Assembly (NCBI GenBank): GCA_038323265.1
Contig: JBBQGT010000058.1
Coordinates: forward strand, 1-19,970
From: PNKC01 sp038323265
Lineage (GTDB): Bacteria; Chloroflexota; Dehalococcoidia; Tepidiformales; Tepidiformaceae
DNA: 19,970 nucleotides
Direction of reading: 5' to 3'
Below, in pieces: positions 1 to 7,119 of this stretch (positions are counted from its first letter, which is position 1; the number at the start of each line of letters is the position of its first letter). The position numbers and the translations under genes are program-made. A model generated the notes under the pieces. It was not told the origin of the DNA and ran no database searches. It saw nothing but the letters and a program-made list of their open reading frames with translations.

Positions 1-147
1 CGTGAAGTAGCGGCGGGCAACCTCTTCTCGCCACCACTCGTCGTCGATCCGCCAGCTATCGTGAATCGCATGCACGGGGAGATACCTGCCCTGTGAGAGC
101 ATGGCGGTTGGCTCGCCGCGAGCGTTGGCGTCAACGGCCGCGGGCAT
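1..147 (-). CDS. DUF6504-like protein, partial (N-terminal 49 residues)
   Basis: The gene begins at ATG 147 and runs off the left edge. The visible 49 residues include the blocks SQGRYLPVHAIHDSWRIDDE and WWREEVARRYF (about residues 18-48). This Trp/Arg/Asp-rich pattern is what I recall from small proteins or C-terminal extensions that accompany ImuB-type Y-family proteins (DUF6504). The start lies 8 bases after the imuB stop, so the two are almost certainly cotranscribed under the same SOS control. In related genomes dnaE2 often follows; that part is outside the window. The function of the domain is not established. Family assignment is by remembered motif, not by a search. Confidence 0.72.
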   Translation of the reverse strand, partial: MPAAVDANARGEPTAMLSQGRYLPVHAIHDSWRIDDEWWREEVARRYFT

Positions 148-155
148 CGGCTGAT

Positions 156-1355
156 TCAGCCGCCGTAGGCCACCAGGGCCAGTTGGCGTTCCGGGATTCT
201 TGACCATGGCTGCACCTCCACAATTTGGAAGACCTGGGGCTCGCCTTCGCGCGCGTTGAGTTGTTCGATGGCATCCAGCAGTTCCTTGCGGCGGCGTGGG
301 CCGGTCTGCCAGAGATTCGCCTGGTGGCCGTATTCGCTGCACAGCCCGGAAAGCGTGAGTCCAAGCGAGACGGCCGCTGACGGCAGCTGCAGCCGTTCGA
401 TCTTGTTCTTGACCACAAAGAGCATGCGCGCGGGGTCGTTCGTCGGTTCGCGAAAGACGAATCGCCGGGTGATCTGCTCGCCGCTTTCGAGGCCGAGCCG
501 CCAATCGAGCCTGCGCCGCGATTGGCCGCGCAGTTCCTTGTGGGCGAGGGTGCGTTGCAGCAGCATCTGTGTGCCTGCGATCAATGGGCCGGAGAGCGAG
601 GTTGGCGCGGGCAGGTCCAGCTCATCGCTGATGCGCAGTTCTTCGCGCTTCGCAACGACGACTGAACTATCGCGGCCGTTGGCGAGCGCCCAGGCGTGTG
701 CGCCTTCGCGACCGAACTGCGCCTGTATGGCCGAAAATGGCAGGGCAGCCACCTGCGCAAGGCGCTCCAGTCCGAAAAGGCGCAGCCGTTCGTGCATCTG
801 CGGAGGCACCGGGAGGACATCGATCGGCAGGCCTGCGAGAAAGATCCTGACATCGCCCGGGTAGACCGTCATGAGGCCGCCGCCAGCAGCCGTGCAGGCG
901 GCGGCGTGTGCGGCAAAGACCGTTTCTGCAGCCCCGAACTGCACCACCAGCCCGCTCGCCGAACAGGCGGCTTCGTGCAGGTCCTCGAGATACGCCAGTT
1001 CATCCATCCCCGTCATCCGGGCCAGGCCGCGAAGGTCGGCATGGATGTGCCCCGGCGCAATTGCTTCGATGGTTGGGCTATACAGCTGAAGAAGGTCCAC
1101 GAGACGGGAGGCTTCGGCGTGGACTTCGGCATCGCGCAGAGGGAGGAAGACGGCCGTGGGGCAGAGTGCCAACGCCCGCCGCAGTGTTGTGCCCACCGTG
1201 ACGCCAGCATCTGCGGCCTCTTCTGAACAGGCGGTGACGGCAGCATGCTCTTCGGGGGAGCCGCCCACCACTACCGCCCACCCGCGCAGTTGGGGGTTAT
1301 CGCGCCGGGCGATGGCAATCGGGAAGTTGGGGATGAGCAGGCAGCCGGTGTCCAT
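156..1355 (-). CDS. imuB: ImuB-like inactive Y-family DNA polymerase
   Basis: This 399-residue protein has the Y-family order: palm (about 1-170), a helix-hairpin-helix region (about 200-240, around RLRLFGLERLAQVAALP) and a little-finger-like part (about 260-380). The acidic catalytic motif is gone: where active enzymes have S-(I/P)-D-E after the YSP..E block, this protein reads IAPGHIHADL (residues 99-108), so Gly102 and His103 replace Asp and Glu. The first Asp is also absent (Leu-Ile-Pro-Asn-Phe near residue 8). That matches ImuB, the non-catalytic scaffold linking the clamp and DnaE2 in the SOS mutasome. The tail QLALVAYGG (391-399) could be a clamp-binding QLxLx motif. The in-frame reading extends to 1469, but the added residues are not family-like and would run through the LexA box, so ATG 1355 is chosen. 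Confidence 0.83.
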   Translation of the reverse strand: MDTGCLLIPNFPIAIARRDNPQLRGWAVVVGGSPEEHAAVTACSEEAADAGVTVGTTLRRALALCPTAVFLPLRDAEVHAEASRLVDLLQLYSPTIEAIAPGHIHADLRGLARMTGMDELAYLEDLHEAACSASGLVVQFGAAETVFAAHAAACTAAGGGLMTVYPGDVRIFLAGLPIDVLPVPPQMHERLRLFGLERLAQVAALPFSAIQAQFGREGAHAWALANGRDSSVVVAKREELRISDELDLPAPTSLSGPLIAGTQMLLQRTLAHKELRGQSRRRLDWRLGLESGEQITRRFVFREPTNDPARMLFVVKNKIERLQLPSAAVSLGLTLSGLCSEYGHQANLWQTGPRRRKELLDAIEQLNAREGEPQVFQIVEVQPWSRIPERQLALVAYGG

Positions 1356-1369
1356 GGATCTATTAGAAT

Positions 1370-1383
1370 AGAACGTTCGTTCT
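1370..1383. promoter_or_regulatory. LexA/SOS operator
   Basis: The sequence AGAACGTTCGTTCT fits the GAAC-N4-GTTC consensus exactly and adds one flanking A:T pair to the symmetry. It lies 14 bases upstream of the imuB ATG, where a bound repressor would cover the promoter. On the minus strand it is followed directly by TATTCT (1368-1363), a usable -10. It also sits 76 bases upstream of the divergent vapB ATG, so it may act on both genes. GAAC-N4-GTTC is the LexA site type of Bacillus, Actinobacteria and Dehalococcoides relatives. Confidence 0.85.
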
Positions 1384-1459
1384 GATTTCTCTAGGCGACG
1401 AGCGTGAAGATTTCCGAATGGTGGATAGCAAGCTAACTGGCAAACCGGTAACTGGGTGC

Positions 1460-1750
1460 ATGAAGACAACGATCGATCTGCCCGACGCGCTCGTGAAGGA
1501 GATCAAGCTCCGCGCCCTCTACGACGGCCAGAAGCTAAAAGACGCCGTTGCCGAGCTACTGCGAAAGGGGCTGGCAGCGCCGACCGGGCCTGCCGACGAT
1601 GAGGCCGACGACGGCCCGGGCTACACGCTAGATCCTAAGACGCGGTTGCCAATTATCCACACCACTCGGCGCGCTGACCCTTCGGAAGAGATAACGGCTG
1701 AGCGCATCGCCGAGATTCTGCTCCAACAGGAAGTGGACTGGTACAAGTGA
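1460..1750 (+). CDS. VapB-type antitoxin
   Basis: This 96-residue protein opens with MKTTIDLPDALVKEIKLRAL, the beta strand and first helix of a ribbon-helix-helix DNA-binding domain, followed by GQKLKDAVAELLRKGL (residues about 19-34). The acidic, Pro/Gly-rich tail (about 40-96) would wrap the partner PIN toxin. Its stop overlaps the toxin start (GTGA at 1747-1750), typical of VapBC coupling. An earlier in-frame ATG at 1418 exists, but residues before MKTT are not family-like. No strong ribosome site is visible. It probably represses its own operon; the LexA box upstream could add SOS control. The partner toxin is broken, so this may now be an orphan antitoxin. Confidence 0.8.
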   Translation: MKTTIDLPDALVKEIKLRALYDGQKLKDAVAELLRKGLAAPTGPADDEADDGPGYTLDPKTRLPIIHTTRRADPSEEITAERIAEILLQQEVDWYK

Positions 1751-2186
1751 TCCTGGTCGACACTAACGTGTGGGTCGCTTTGATGATCGATAACCACGAA
1801 TTTCACGAGGCCGCCGAGGGATGGCTAGCGGGACGCGACGAACCTGGCGGCACATTGGTCTGTCGGGCGACCCAACAATCGATCTACGGCTGTTAACGAC
1901 CAACGCGATCTTCACTCCGTACGGGAGCCGCGCCAGGTCGAATGCCCAGGCGTGGTCCGCGTACCACGATCTGCTGGCGAACGAGCGCATCGCTTTCGTT
2001 GAAGAACCGCCCGGCCTCGAAACTCATTGGGAACGGTTGGCCAGCCGGCGTTCTGCCTCGCCGAAGCTGTGGATGGACGCGTACCTGGCCGCCTTCGCGA
2101 TTGCCGGCGGCTACCAATTGGTTACCACGGACCGGGCTTTTCAGCAGCACAAGGGGCTCGACCTACTCCTGCTCGCCGACCGCTGA
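1747..2186 (+). pseudogene. VapC PIN-domain toxin, frameshifted
   Basis: The GTG start at 1747 overlaps the antitoxin stop. The first frame encodes VILVDTNVWVALMIDNHEFH, with the first metal-binding Asp, through CRATQQSIY, then stops at TAA 1894-1896. The rest of the PIN domain continues in another frame from about 1885: RLLTTNAIFTPYG, KLWMDAYLAAFA and LVTTDRAF, with the later acidic residues, to the stop at 2186. The family pattern CRxTQQxFLRLLT shows that a single missing base around 1882-1889 accounts for the break. Repaired, it would be about 146 residues, close to the mycobacterial-type VapC ribonuclease family. Both halves remain well conserved, so the lesion is recent or a sequencing error. 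No obvious slippery site argues for programmed frameshifting. Confidence 0.82.
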
Positions 2187-2193
2187 CGCCCGC

Positions 2194-3162
2194 TCAGTCC
2201 AGCGGCGGCGCTTCCATTAATGCCTTGGTGTGCTCGGCCAGGTGCGCCGTGGCATCCAGGCCCGCGTGGTTGAGCACCGCCGTGAAGGAGGCGATCGCCA
2301 CTTCGATCTGGCTGTCGTCCGGCACTTTGGTGGTCAATGCCTGGAGGGCAATGTTGGGCACGAACATGGCATGCACAAAGACGTTGCCCCCGAACCGCGC
2401 ACCGATGCGCAGGATTTCATAGGCGATGCCCGCCACCAGCGGCATGAAGACGATGCGGGAAGCCGTTCGGATGAGGACGCCCTCGTCCACGAGCAAATCG
2501 AAGATAAAGAACGTTATGAGCGCGACGAAGACCACCACGAGCAGGAAGCTGGTGCCACAGCGCGTGTGTTCCTTCGGAAAATCCCGTACGTTCGCGGTGG
2601 TTAGCGGACGGCGCGCTTCGTAGGCGTGGATGGTCATGTGTTCGGCGCCGTGGTACTGAAATACGCGCCGGATATCCGGGACCATGCCGATCAGCCAGAT
2701 GTAACCGACGAATAGCCCGAGCCGCAGCACCCCTTCGACGGCGACTATGACGAACCGGCTGGCGTCGAACGCCTCGAGGAGGTTCGCAAGCAGGATTGGG
2801 CCGGCAAAGAAGATTCCCACCACAAAGAGCAGGGCGACCGCCATGGTGCCCCAGAAGACCTTCTCCGGGAACTCCGCTTCGCCTTCCTGTTCTCCGTCAT
2901 CGAAGGCGACTCGGGAAGAGAAGTTGAGGGCGCGCATCCCGAGGGCCATGGTCTCCCAGAGGACGATGACGCCGCGAAGCAGCGGAATGGTGCGCGCGCG
3001 GCCGGTGTAAAGGCCGCCAAGCTTTTCGGAGTGGATGACAATGTGACCCTTCGGATGCCGCACGGCGACGGCCAGGTGCTCGGGCCCGCGGATCATGACG
3101 CCTTCCATCACGGCCTGGCCGCCGTAGTAGACGTTTGCCGGGCCTTCGGGGGGTCTGGTCAT
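2194..3162 (-). CDS. DUF1385 membrane protein (YqhQ-like)
   Basis: This 322-residue protein begins NVYYGGQAVMEGVMIRGP (residues 10-27), the hallmark opening of the DUF1385 family, and carries YHGAEHMTIHAYE (about 169-181), another signature. About four hydrophobic spans are visible (approximately 103-133, 138-160, 205-226 and 236-258). Length is usual for the family. The molecular role is unknown; the Bacillus homologue is YqhQ. It follows rpmE on the same strand after a strong hairpin at 3183-3209, with GAGG nine bases before ATG 3162. It is the last gene of the ftsH/ribosomal-protein run and converges with the broken vapC, seven bases separating the two stops. Confidence 0.88.
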   Translation of the reverse strand: MTRPPEGPANVYYGGQAVMEGVMIRGPEHLAVAVRHPKGHIVIHSEKLGGLYTGRARTIPLLRGVIVLWETMALGMRALNFSSRVAFDDGEQEGEAEFPEKVFWGTMAVALLFVVGIFFAGPILLANLLEAFDASRFVIVAVEGVLRLGLFVGYIWLIGMVPDIRRVFQYHGAEHMTIHAYEARRPLTTANVRDFPKEHTRCGTSFLLVVVFVALITFFIFDLLVDEGVLIRTASRIVFMPLVAGIAYEILRIGARFGGNVFVHAMFVPNIALQALTTKVPDDSQIEVAIASFTAVLNHAGLDATAHLAEHTKALMEAPPLD

Positions 3163-3182
3163 GGATGTTGCCTCATAACAGA

Positions 3183-3209
3183 AGAGGGGGCCTTGTTCAG
3201 GCCCCCTCT
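3183..3209 (-). terminator. Hairpin between rpmE and the DUF1385 gene
   Basis: A perfect 10-bp stem, AGAGGGGGCC and GGCCCCCTCT, encloses a 7-base loop. In the minus direction the stem is followed by TCTGTTATG, only moderately U-rich. It lies 21 bases after the rpmE stop and 20 bases before the DUF1385 ATG. It could end the ribosomal-protein transcript, partly attenuate readthrough, or protect the rpmE 3' end. Confidence 0.65.
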
Positions 3210-3230
3210 GGTATTTCGTTTGGCGGCAGC

Positions 3231-3443
3231 TTAGTTGCTGGCCGGCTTTGCGTAGCGGCGGTTGAAACGTTCAACGCGGCCCGCGGTATCGATAATGCGC
3301 TGCTCGCCCGTAAAAAACGGGTGACACACGTTGCAGACGTCCAAATGCATGGCGGTCAGCTTGGTGGAACGCGTCTGGATCTCATTGCCGCAAGCGCAAT
3401 GGATGGTGGCTTCTTCGTATTTGGGGTGGATAGATTCCTTCAC
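3231..3443 (-). CDS. rpmE: 50S ribosomal protein L31 (bL31)
   Basis: This 70-residue protein begins MKESIHPKYEEATIHCACGN, the standard L31 opening, and has FFTGEQRIIDTAGRVERFNR near its end. Cys16, Cys18, Cys37 and Cys40 form the zinc-binding set of the C+ (zinc-containing) L31 type, the form displaced by zinc-free paralogues under zinc starvation in some bacteria. It sits 10 bases downstream of rpmA, in the same transcription direction. Length is normal. Confidence 0.97.
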   Translation of the reverse strand: MKESIHPKYEEATIHCACGNEIQTRSTKLTAMHLDVCNVCHPFFTGEQRIIDTAGRVERFNRRYAKPASN

Positions 3444-3453
3444 CCTGGACTCC

Positions 3454-3723
3454 TTAAACTGCGGCTGCCGCGGGGAAGACGCTGATCTTCTTTCGGCGGC
3501 CTTTGGCGAACGGCTGGAACTTGACGTGCCCGTCGATCAACGAATAGATGGTGTAGTCGCGTCCGAGGCCAACGTTTTCACCGGGGTGAAAGCGCGTGCC
3601 GCGCTGGCGCATGATGATTGAACCGGGCTTGACCACTTCGCCGTCGAAGTGCTTCACCCCAAGCCGCTGGCTTTGGCTATCGCGGCCGTTTTTCGAGCTG
3701 CTTACGCCTTTTTTGTGTGCCAT
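3454..3723 (-). CDS. rpmA: 50S ribosomal protein L27 (bL27)
   Basis: This 89-residue protein starts MAHKKGVSSSKNGRDSQSQR and contains GVKHFDGEVVKPGSIIMRQR and FHPGENVGLGRDYTIY, all diagnostic of L27, whose N-terminus reaches the peptidyl-transferase centre. The N-terminus begins directly with the mature-type sequence, so no cleavable extension like that of Firmicutes L27 is present. It starts 5 bases after rplU, the conserved rplU-rpmA pairing. Confidence 0.97.
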   Translation of the reverse strand: MAHKKGVSSSKNGRDSQSQRLGVKHFDGEVVKPGSIIMRQRGTRFHPGENVGLGRDYTIYSLIDGHVKFQPFAKGRRKKISVFPAAAAV

Positions 3724-3728
3724 TGGAG

Positions 3729-4040
3729 CTAACCCTTCGTAATCGCTTCGACGACCAATCGAGTCACGTGTTGGCGGTGACCGAAGATTCGACGGTAGCG
3801 GACCTTGTTCTTGTACTTCATGAAACGGATCTTCGGGGCCTTTCCGTGCTGCTCGATTCGTGCGCGAACTGAGGCACCGGCCACCAGGGGCGTACCGATG
3901 GTGACGTTTTCACCATCCAAAACCATCATCACGTCGAAGGTCACGGTATCACCCGGTTCCCCCGCAACGTGGCCCATTTCGAATTCCTGCCCCTCAACGA
4001 GGCGCAACTGTCGCCCATCGGCGCGCACGATCGCTTCCAT
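3729..4040 (-). CDS. rplU: 50S ribosomal protein L21 (bL21)
   Basis: This 103-residue protein begins MEAIVRADGRQLRLVEGQEF and ends in the 23S-rRNA-binding region KYKNKVRYRRIFGHRQHVTR (about 77-96). ATG 4040 has GGAG eight bases upstream. The reading frame stays open to 4085, but those residues would be encoded by the promoter/hairpin region and are not L21-like. It is the first gene of the rplU-rpmA-rpmE run. A promoter-like element and a long inverted repeat lie immediately upstream and suggest separate control from ftsH. Confidence 0.96.
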   Translation of the reverse strand: MEAIVRADGRQLRLVEGQEFEMGHVAGEPGDTVTFDVMMVLDGENVTIGTPLVAGASVRARIEQHGKAPKIRFMKYKNKVRYRRIFGHRQHVTRLVVEAITKG

Positions 4041-4058
4041 ATAACTCTCCAGAAATAC

Positions 4059-4104
4059 CGTGGACGGTACCTTGAGTGTAGGCACCGTCCACGAGTTTAG
4101 TCAA
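4059..4104 (-). promoter_or_regulatory. Putative rplU promoter enclosed by an inverted repeat
   Basis: On the minus strand TTGACT (4104-4099) and TACACT (4080-4075) are 18 bases apart, a reasonable sigma-70-type promoter. Around the -10 lies a 13-bp inverted repeat (4059-4071 and 4081-4093; arms CGTGGACGGTGCC and GGTACCGTCCACG on the minus strand) that pairs fully in minus-strand RNA if one G-U is allowed. Transcription from this promoter would start inside the second arm, so the repeat could be a DNA operator. Transcription entering from ftsH would fold the whole hairpin, which could act as a terminator or as an L21-leader-like regulator. The sequence alone does not decide between these. Confidence 0.55.
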
Positions 4105-4136
4105 TCCGAGGCGAACCTCCCCTTCGGTTGCCGGGT

Positions 4137-6140
4137 TTACACCGAGCCGCCGTCCGTGCGGCTCTGCGTGCCGCCTTCCCAGGCGAGCCCACCGGTTGGC
4201 TTCGGTTCGAAGGTGGGCCTTCGTTCTTCAGTCGTCGGCGGATTGGCCGGGGCTTCTTCGTCGGGCTTCTGCAAGTCGGCCGGCGGCCACGGGTCCTTCG
4301 GGTCGCTGTTTAGCAGGCGCGTGAGCGTCGTGCCTTCCAGCGTTTCTACTTCAAGCAGGACAACCGCCAGCTTGTCGAGCAGTTCGCGGTGGTCGCGCAG
4401 GACGTTGCGGGCGCGTTCCTGGGCATCTTCGATCAGGCGGCGCACTTCGTCGTCGATCTCTTCGGCGATCTTCTCACTGTAGTTGCGAGTCTCTGAGATC
4501 TCGCGGCCAAGGAAGATCATCTCGTCGGTCTTGCCGAAGGTTCGTGGCCCAAGCCGTTCACTCATGCCCCAGCGGGTGACCATGGCGCGGGCGATGCGCG
4601 TTACCTGCTCGATGTCGTTCGATGGGCCAGTGGAGGCTTCGCCGAAGATCAGTTCCTCGGCTGCGTGGCCACCGAGGGCCGTGCAGAGCTGGTCGCGGAA
4701 CATGCTGCGGGTGCGGTAGTGCGATTCTTCGTCCGGCAGGAAGCGGGTGTAGCCGCCGGCCATACCGCGCGAAACGATCGTTACTTTGTGCGGCGGGTCG
4801 TGGTGTTCCATGAAGTGACCGACAACTGTGTGGCCGCCTTCGTGGTACGCCGTGAGTCTCTTTTCGTGGGGGCTCATCACCCGGCTCTTGCGCTCGGGGC
4901 CGGCGATGACGCGGTCAACGGCCTCCTCGAACTCGTTCATCGTGATGATCTTCTTGTTGCGCCGGGCGGCCAAGATCGCTGCCTCGTTGACGAGGTTCGC
5001 GAGGTCGGCGCCGCTGAAGCCCGGTGTGGACTTCGCGAGTGTACCGATCGTCACATCGTCGGCGATCGGTTTGCCCTTGGAGTGGACCTGGAGGATCGCT
5101 TCGCGGCCCTTCACGTCCGGCGCATCGAGGATGACCTTGCGGTCGAAGCGGCCGGGGCGAAGGAGTGCGGGGTCACGAATGTCCGGGCGGTTGGTAGCGG
5201 CGATGACGATCACGTTGGTACCAGTGTCGAAGCCGTCCATCTCCACCAGGATTTGGTTGAGGGTCTGCTCGCGCTCATCATGCGAACCGCCGAGACCGGC
5301 GCCACGCTGGCGACCGACGGCGTCGATTTCGTCGACGAAGACGATGCAGGGGGCGTTCTTTTTTGCCTGGTCGAAGAGGTCGCGGACGCGGCTGGCGCCG
5401 ACGCCGACGAACATCTCGACGAATTCAGAACCGGAGATGCTGAAGAAGGGCACACCCGCTTCGCCCGCGACGGCCCGCGAAAGGAGCGTTTTGCCGGTGC
5501 CGGGAGGGCCTACAAGCAGCACACCCTTAGGGATGCGGGCACCGAGGGCCGCGAACTTCTCCGGATATTTGAGGAACTCGACGACTTCGGCGAGCTCCTC
5601 TTTCGCTTCGTCCACGCCGGCGACGTCGCCGAAGGTGACGGTGACCTTGCTGCCCGTGAAGAGACGCGCGCGGCTCTTGCCAAAGCTCATCGCTTGCGAG
5701 TTTGAACCTTGCGCCTGGCGCATGATGAGAAGGAGGAAGAGACCGAACAGCAGGAACGGCAGGATATTGAGGAGGAGTCCGAGCCACGGCCCGAAGCCGC
5801 CACCCTCTTTATATTGCAGGTCCACGGAGGGCTTGTCCGGAGTCTTACTCAGGAGCACTTGCTCATCGACGAGGAGCTTTTCAAGGTCAGTGTTTGGACC
5901 GATCTTGGCGCTCTTGATGACGGGCTTGTTGTTGGCATCCTTGTTCGAGTAGGTGACCGTGAGATCGCGGTTATCGACCTCGATCTTCTGTACCTGGTTG
6001 GCCTTAACGTCCGAGACGACCTGGCCGAAGGCGATGGTTGGATGCTCTTCGCCGCTGTTGAAGAATGCGAAAACGATCGCGACGACCGCCACCAGAATCA
6101 ACAGGTAGATAAAACTGTTACGAAGCCAGCGTGAATACAA
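4137..6140 (-). CDS. ftsH: ATP-dependent zinc metalloprotease FtsH
   Basis: This 667-residue protein is a membrane-anchored AAA+ protease that degrades misfolded membrane proteins and short-lived regulators. It shows TM1 (about 9-28), an extracytoplasmic domain (about 30-115), TM2 (about 118-140), Walker A GPPGTGKT (211-218), Walker B IVFVDEID (266-273), the second region of homology (about 316-333) and zinc motif HEGGH (433-437) with Asp509 as the likely third zinc ligand. The usual HEAGH is HEGGH here; both His and the Glu are kept. The Pro/Glu-rich tail (about 617-667) is variable. The start is TTG 6140, supported by GGAG seven bases upstream and by alignment of TM1 with the family. An extended -10 at 6193-6201 is the probable promoter. 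Confidence 0.96.
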   Translation of the reverse strand: MYSRWLRNSFIYLLILVAVVAIVFAFFNSGEEHPTIAFGQVVSDVKANQVQKIEVDNRDLTVTYSNKDANNKPVIKSAKIGPNTDLEKLLVDEQVLLSKTPDKPSVDLQYKEGGGFGPWLGLLLNILPFLLFGLFLLLIMRQAQGSNSQAMSFGKSRARLFTGSKVTVTFGDVAGVDEAKEELAEVVEFLKYPEKFAALGARIPKGVLLVGPPGTGKTLLSRAVAGEAGVPFFSISGSEFVEMFVGVGASRVRDLFDQAKKNAPCIVFVDEIDAVGRQRGAGLGGSHDEREQTLNQILVEMDGFDTGTNVIVIAATNRPDIRDPALLRPGRFDRKVILDAPDVKGREAILQVHSKGKPIADDVTIGTLAKSTPGFSGADLANLVNEAAILAARRNKKIITMNEFEEAVDRVIAGPERKSRVMSPHEKRLTAYHEGGHTVVGHFMEHHDPPHKVTIVSRGMAGGYTRFLPDEESHYRTRSMFRDQLCTALGGHAAEELIFGEASTGPSNDIEQVTRIARAMVTRWGMSERLGPRTFGKTDEMIFLGREISETRNYSEKIAEEIDDEVRRLIEDAQERARNVLRDHRELLDKLAVVLLEVETLEGTTLTRLLNSDPKDPWPPADLQKPDEEAPANPPTTEERRPTFEPKPTGGLAWEGGTQSRTDGGSV

Positions 6141-6466
6141 TAGTGGACTCCGGTTCGGCGGGTGCGGGGAGCTTCCGCCGTCTCTTTTTTCGAGTATAGC
6201 AGACGAGACGAGGGCCGCCGGACGGCGACGTAAGCGCGCCTATACATGATGGGTGCCAGCCCGGTCTGGTTTTAGCCCGCTGTACAAGCACCCTCTCCTC
6301 TTTAGTTACGCCATTCGCGGCGGCTCCCTTAGGGGCGGGCAACGCGCCGCGGCGAAATTGTGGCGTTCGCGCGGCGGGAGGGCTGCGGGATAGACTTGCA
6401 GACACACTCATCAGATCGCGTTCGCGGATCCGTGCCGTGGGCGACTTCGCACATTTGAGGTCTTGT
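6141..6466. other. Intergenic region between divergent ftsH and npdG
   Basis: These 326 bases separate two divergent genes. The ftsH side contains the extended -10 at 6193-6201. The npdG side has TTGAGG just before ATG 6467 as ribosome site; I see no clear -35/-10 pair for npdG, no repeat array and no RNA gene. Open frames crossing it have no recognisable protein character. Confidence 0.6.
6193..6201 (-). promoter_or_regulatory. Extended -10 promoter of ftsH
   Basis: The minus strand reads TGCTATACT here: a TATACT -10 hexamer with the upstream TG of an extended -10. No convincing -35 is present at 16-18 bases, as expected for extended -10 promoters. The start of transcription would fall near 6186, giving a leader of about 46 bases before the TTG start. 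Confidence 0.5.
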
Positions 6467-7117
6467 ATGAATCTCGCTTTTATTGGGGGTACCGGGCCGG
6501 AGGGTCTGGGACTCGCTATCCGTTTTGCCCACGCCGGGCACGAAGTGGCCATCGGGTCGCGCTCGACCGAGCGCGGCGAAGAGGGCGCGCACAAGGTACG
6601 CGACGCTGTCCCCGGGGCGAAGGCCTCCGGCGGCGCGAACGCTGACGTGTTGGCCAGCGCACAGGTGGTCTTCTTGACGTTCCCGTACGCCGGGCAGAAG
6701 GACACGCTGGAGGCGCTTGGCCCCCGGCTCGATGGCAAGATCGTCTGCAACGTGGTGGCGCCGCTGGACTTCGTGCAGGGCATTGGCGCAGTGGCGGTCA
6801 ACGTCGAGGGGAAGAGCGCGGCCCAGGAAGCGGCGGCCCAGTTGCCGAACGCCACCGTGGTCTCCGCCTTCCAGAACATGAGTGCCGAAAAGCTGATGGA
6901 GCTTGGCCACGCTGTTGACTGCGACGTGCTGGTCTGCGGCAAGGATGCCGAGGCCAAGCAGGTGATCATCGGCCTCGCGAACGAAATTGATGGCGTGCGA
7001 GGGGTTGACGCGGGCGGCCTCAGCCAGAGCCGCTATGTCGAGATGATCACTTCGCTGCTGATTAACTTGAACCGCAAGTACAAGACGCATACCAGCATCA
7101 AGATCGTTGGGCTCTAG
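6467..7117 (+). CDS. npdG: F420-dependent NADP(H) oxidoreductase
   Basis: This 216-residue protein begins MNLAFIGGTGPEGLGLAIRF, a Rossmann fold with the GGTGPEGLG dinucleotide loop (residues 7-15), and Ser31-Arg32 in IGSRSTERG, which suits the 2'-phosphate of NADP. NpdG/Fno enzymes transfer hydride between reduced F420 and NADP in the cytoplasm. Other family features include VFLTFPYAGQKDTLEAL (about 66-82) and the C-terminal SRYVEMITSLLINLNRKYK. ATG 6467 has GAGG at good spacing; an upstream in-frame ATG (6437) adds unrelated residues. It is the first gene of a tight operon with the hydrolase (2-base gap) and cofE. Length fits the family. Confidence 0.9.
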   Translation: MNLAFIGGTGPEGLGLAIRFAHAGHEVAIGSRSTERGEEGAHKVRDAVPGAKASGGANADVLASAQVVFLTFPYAGQKDTLEALGPRLDGKIVCNVVAPLDFVQGIGAVAVNVEGKSAAQEAAAQLPNATVVSAFQNMSAEKLMELGHAVDCDVLVCGKDAEAKQVIIGLANEIDGVRGVDAGGLSQSRYVEMITSLLINLNRKYKTHTSIKIVGL

Positions 7118-7119
7118 CC

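Noticed and set aside
156..864. Plus-strand open frames inside imuB
   Set aside because: Arg/Ser-rich translations typical of antisense frames in GC-rich DNA; imuB on the other strand is well supported.
4665..5952. Long plus-strand open frames opposite ftsH (346 and 374 codons)
   Set aside because: They mirror the codon bias of ftsH, have low-complexity composition and match no family; ftsH itself is unambiguous.
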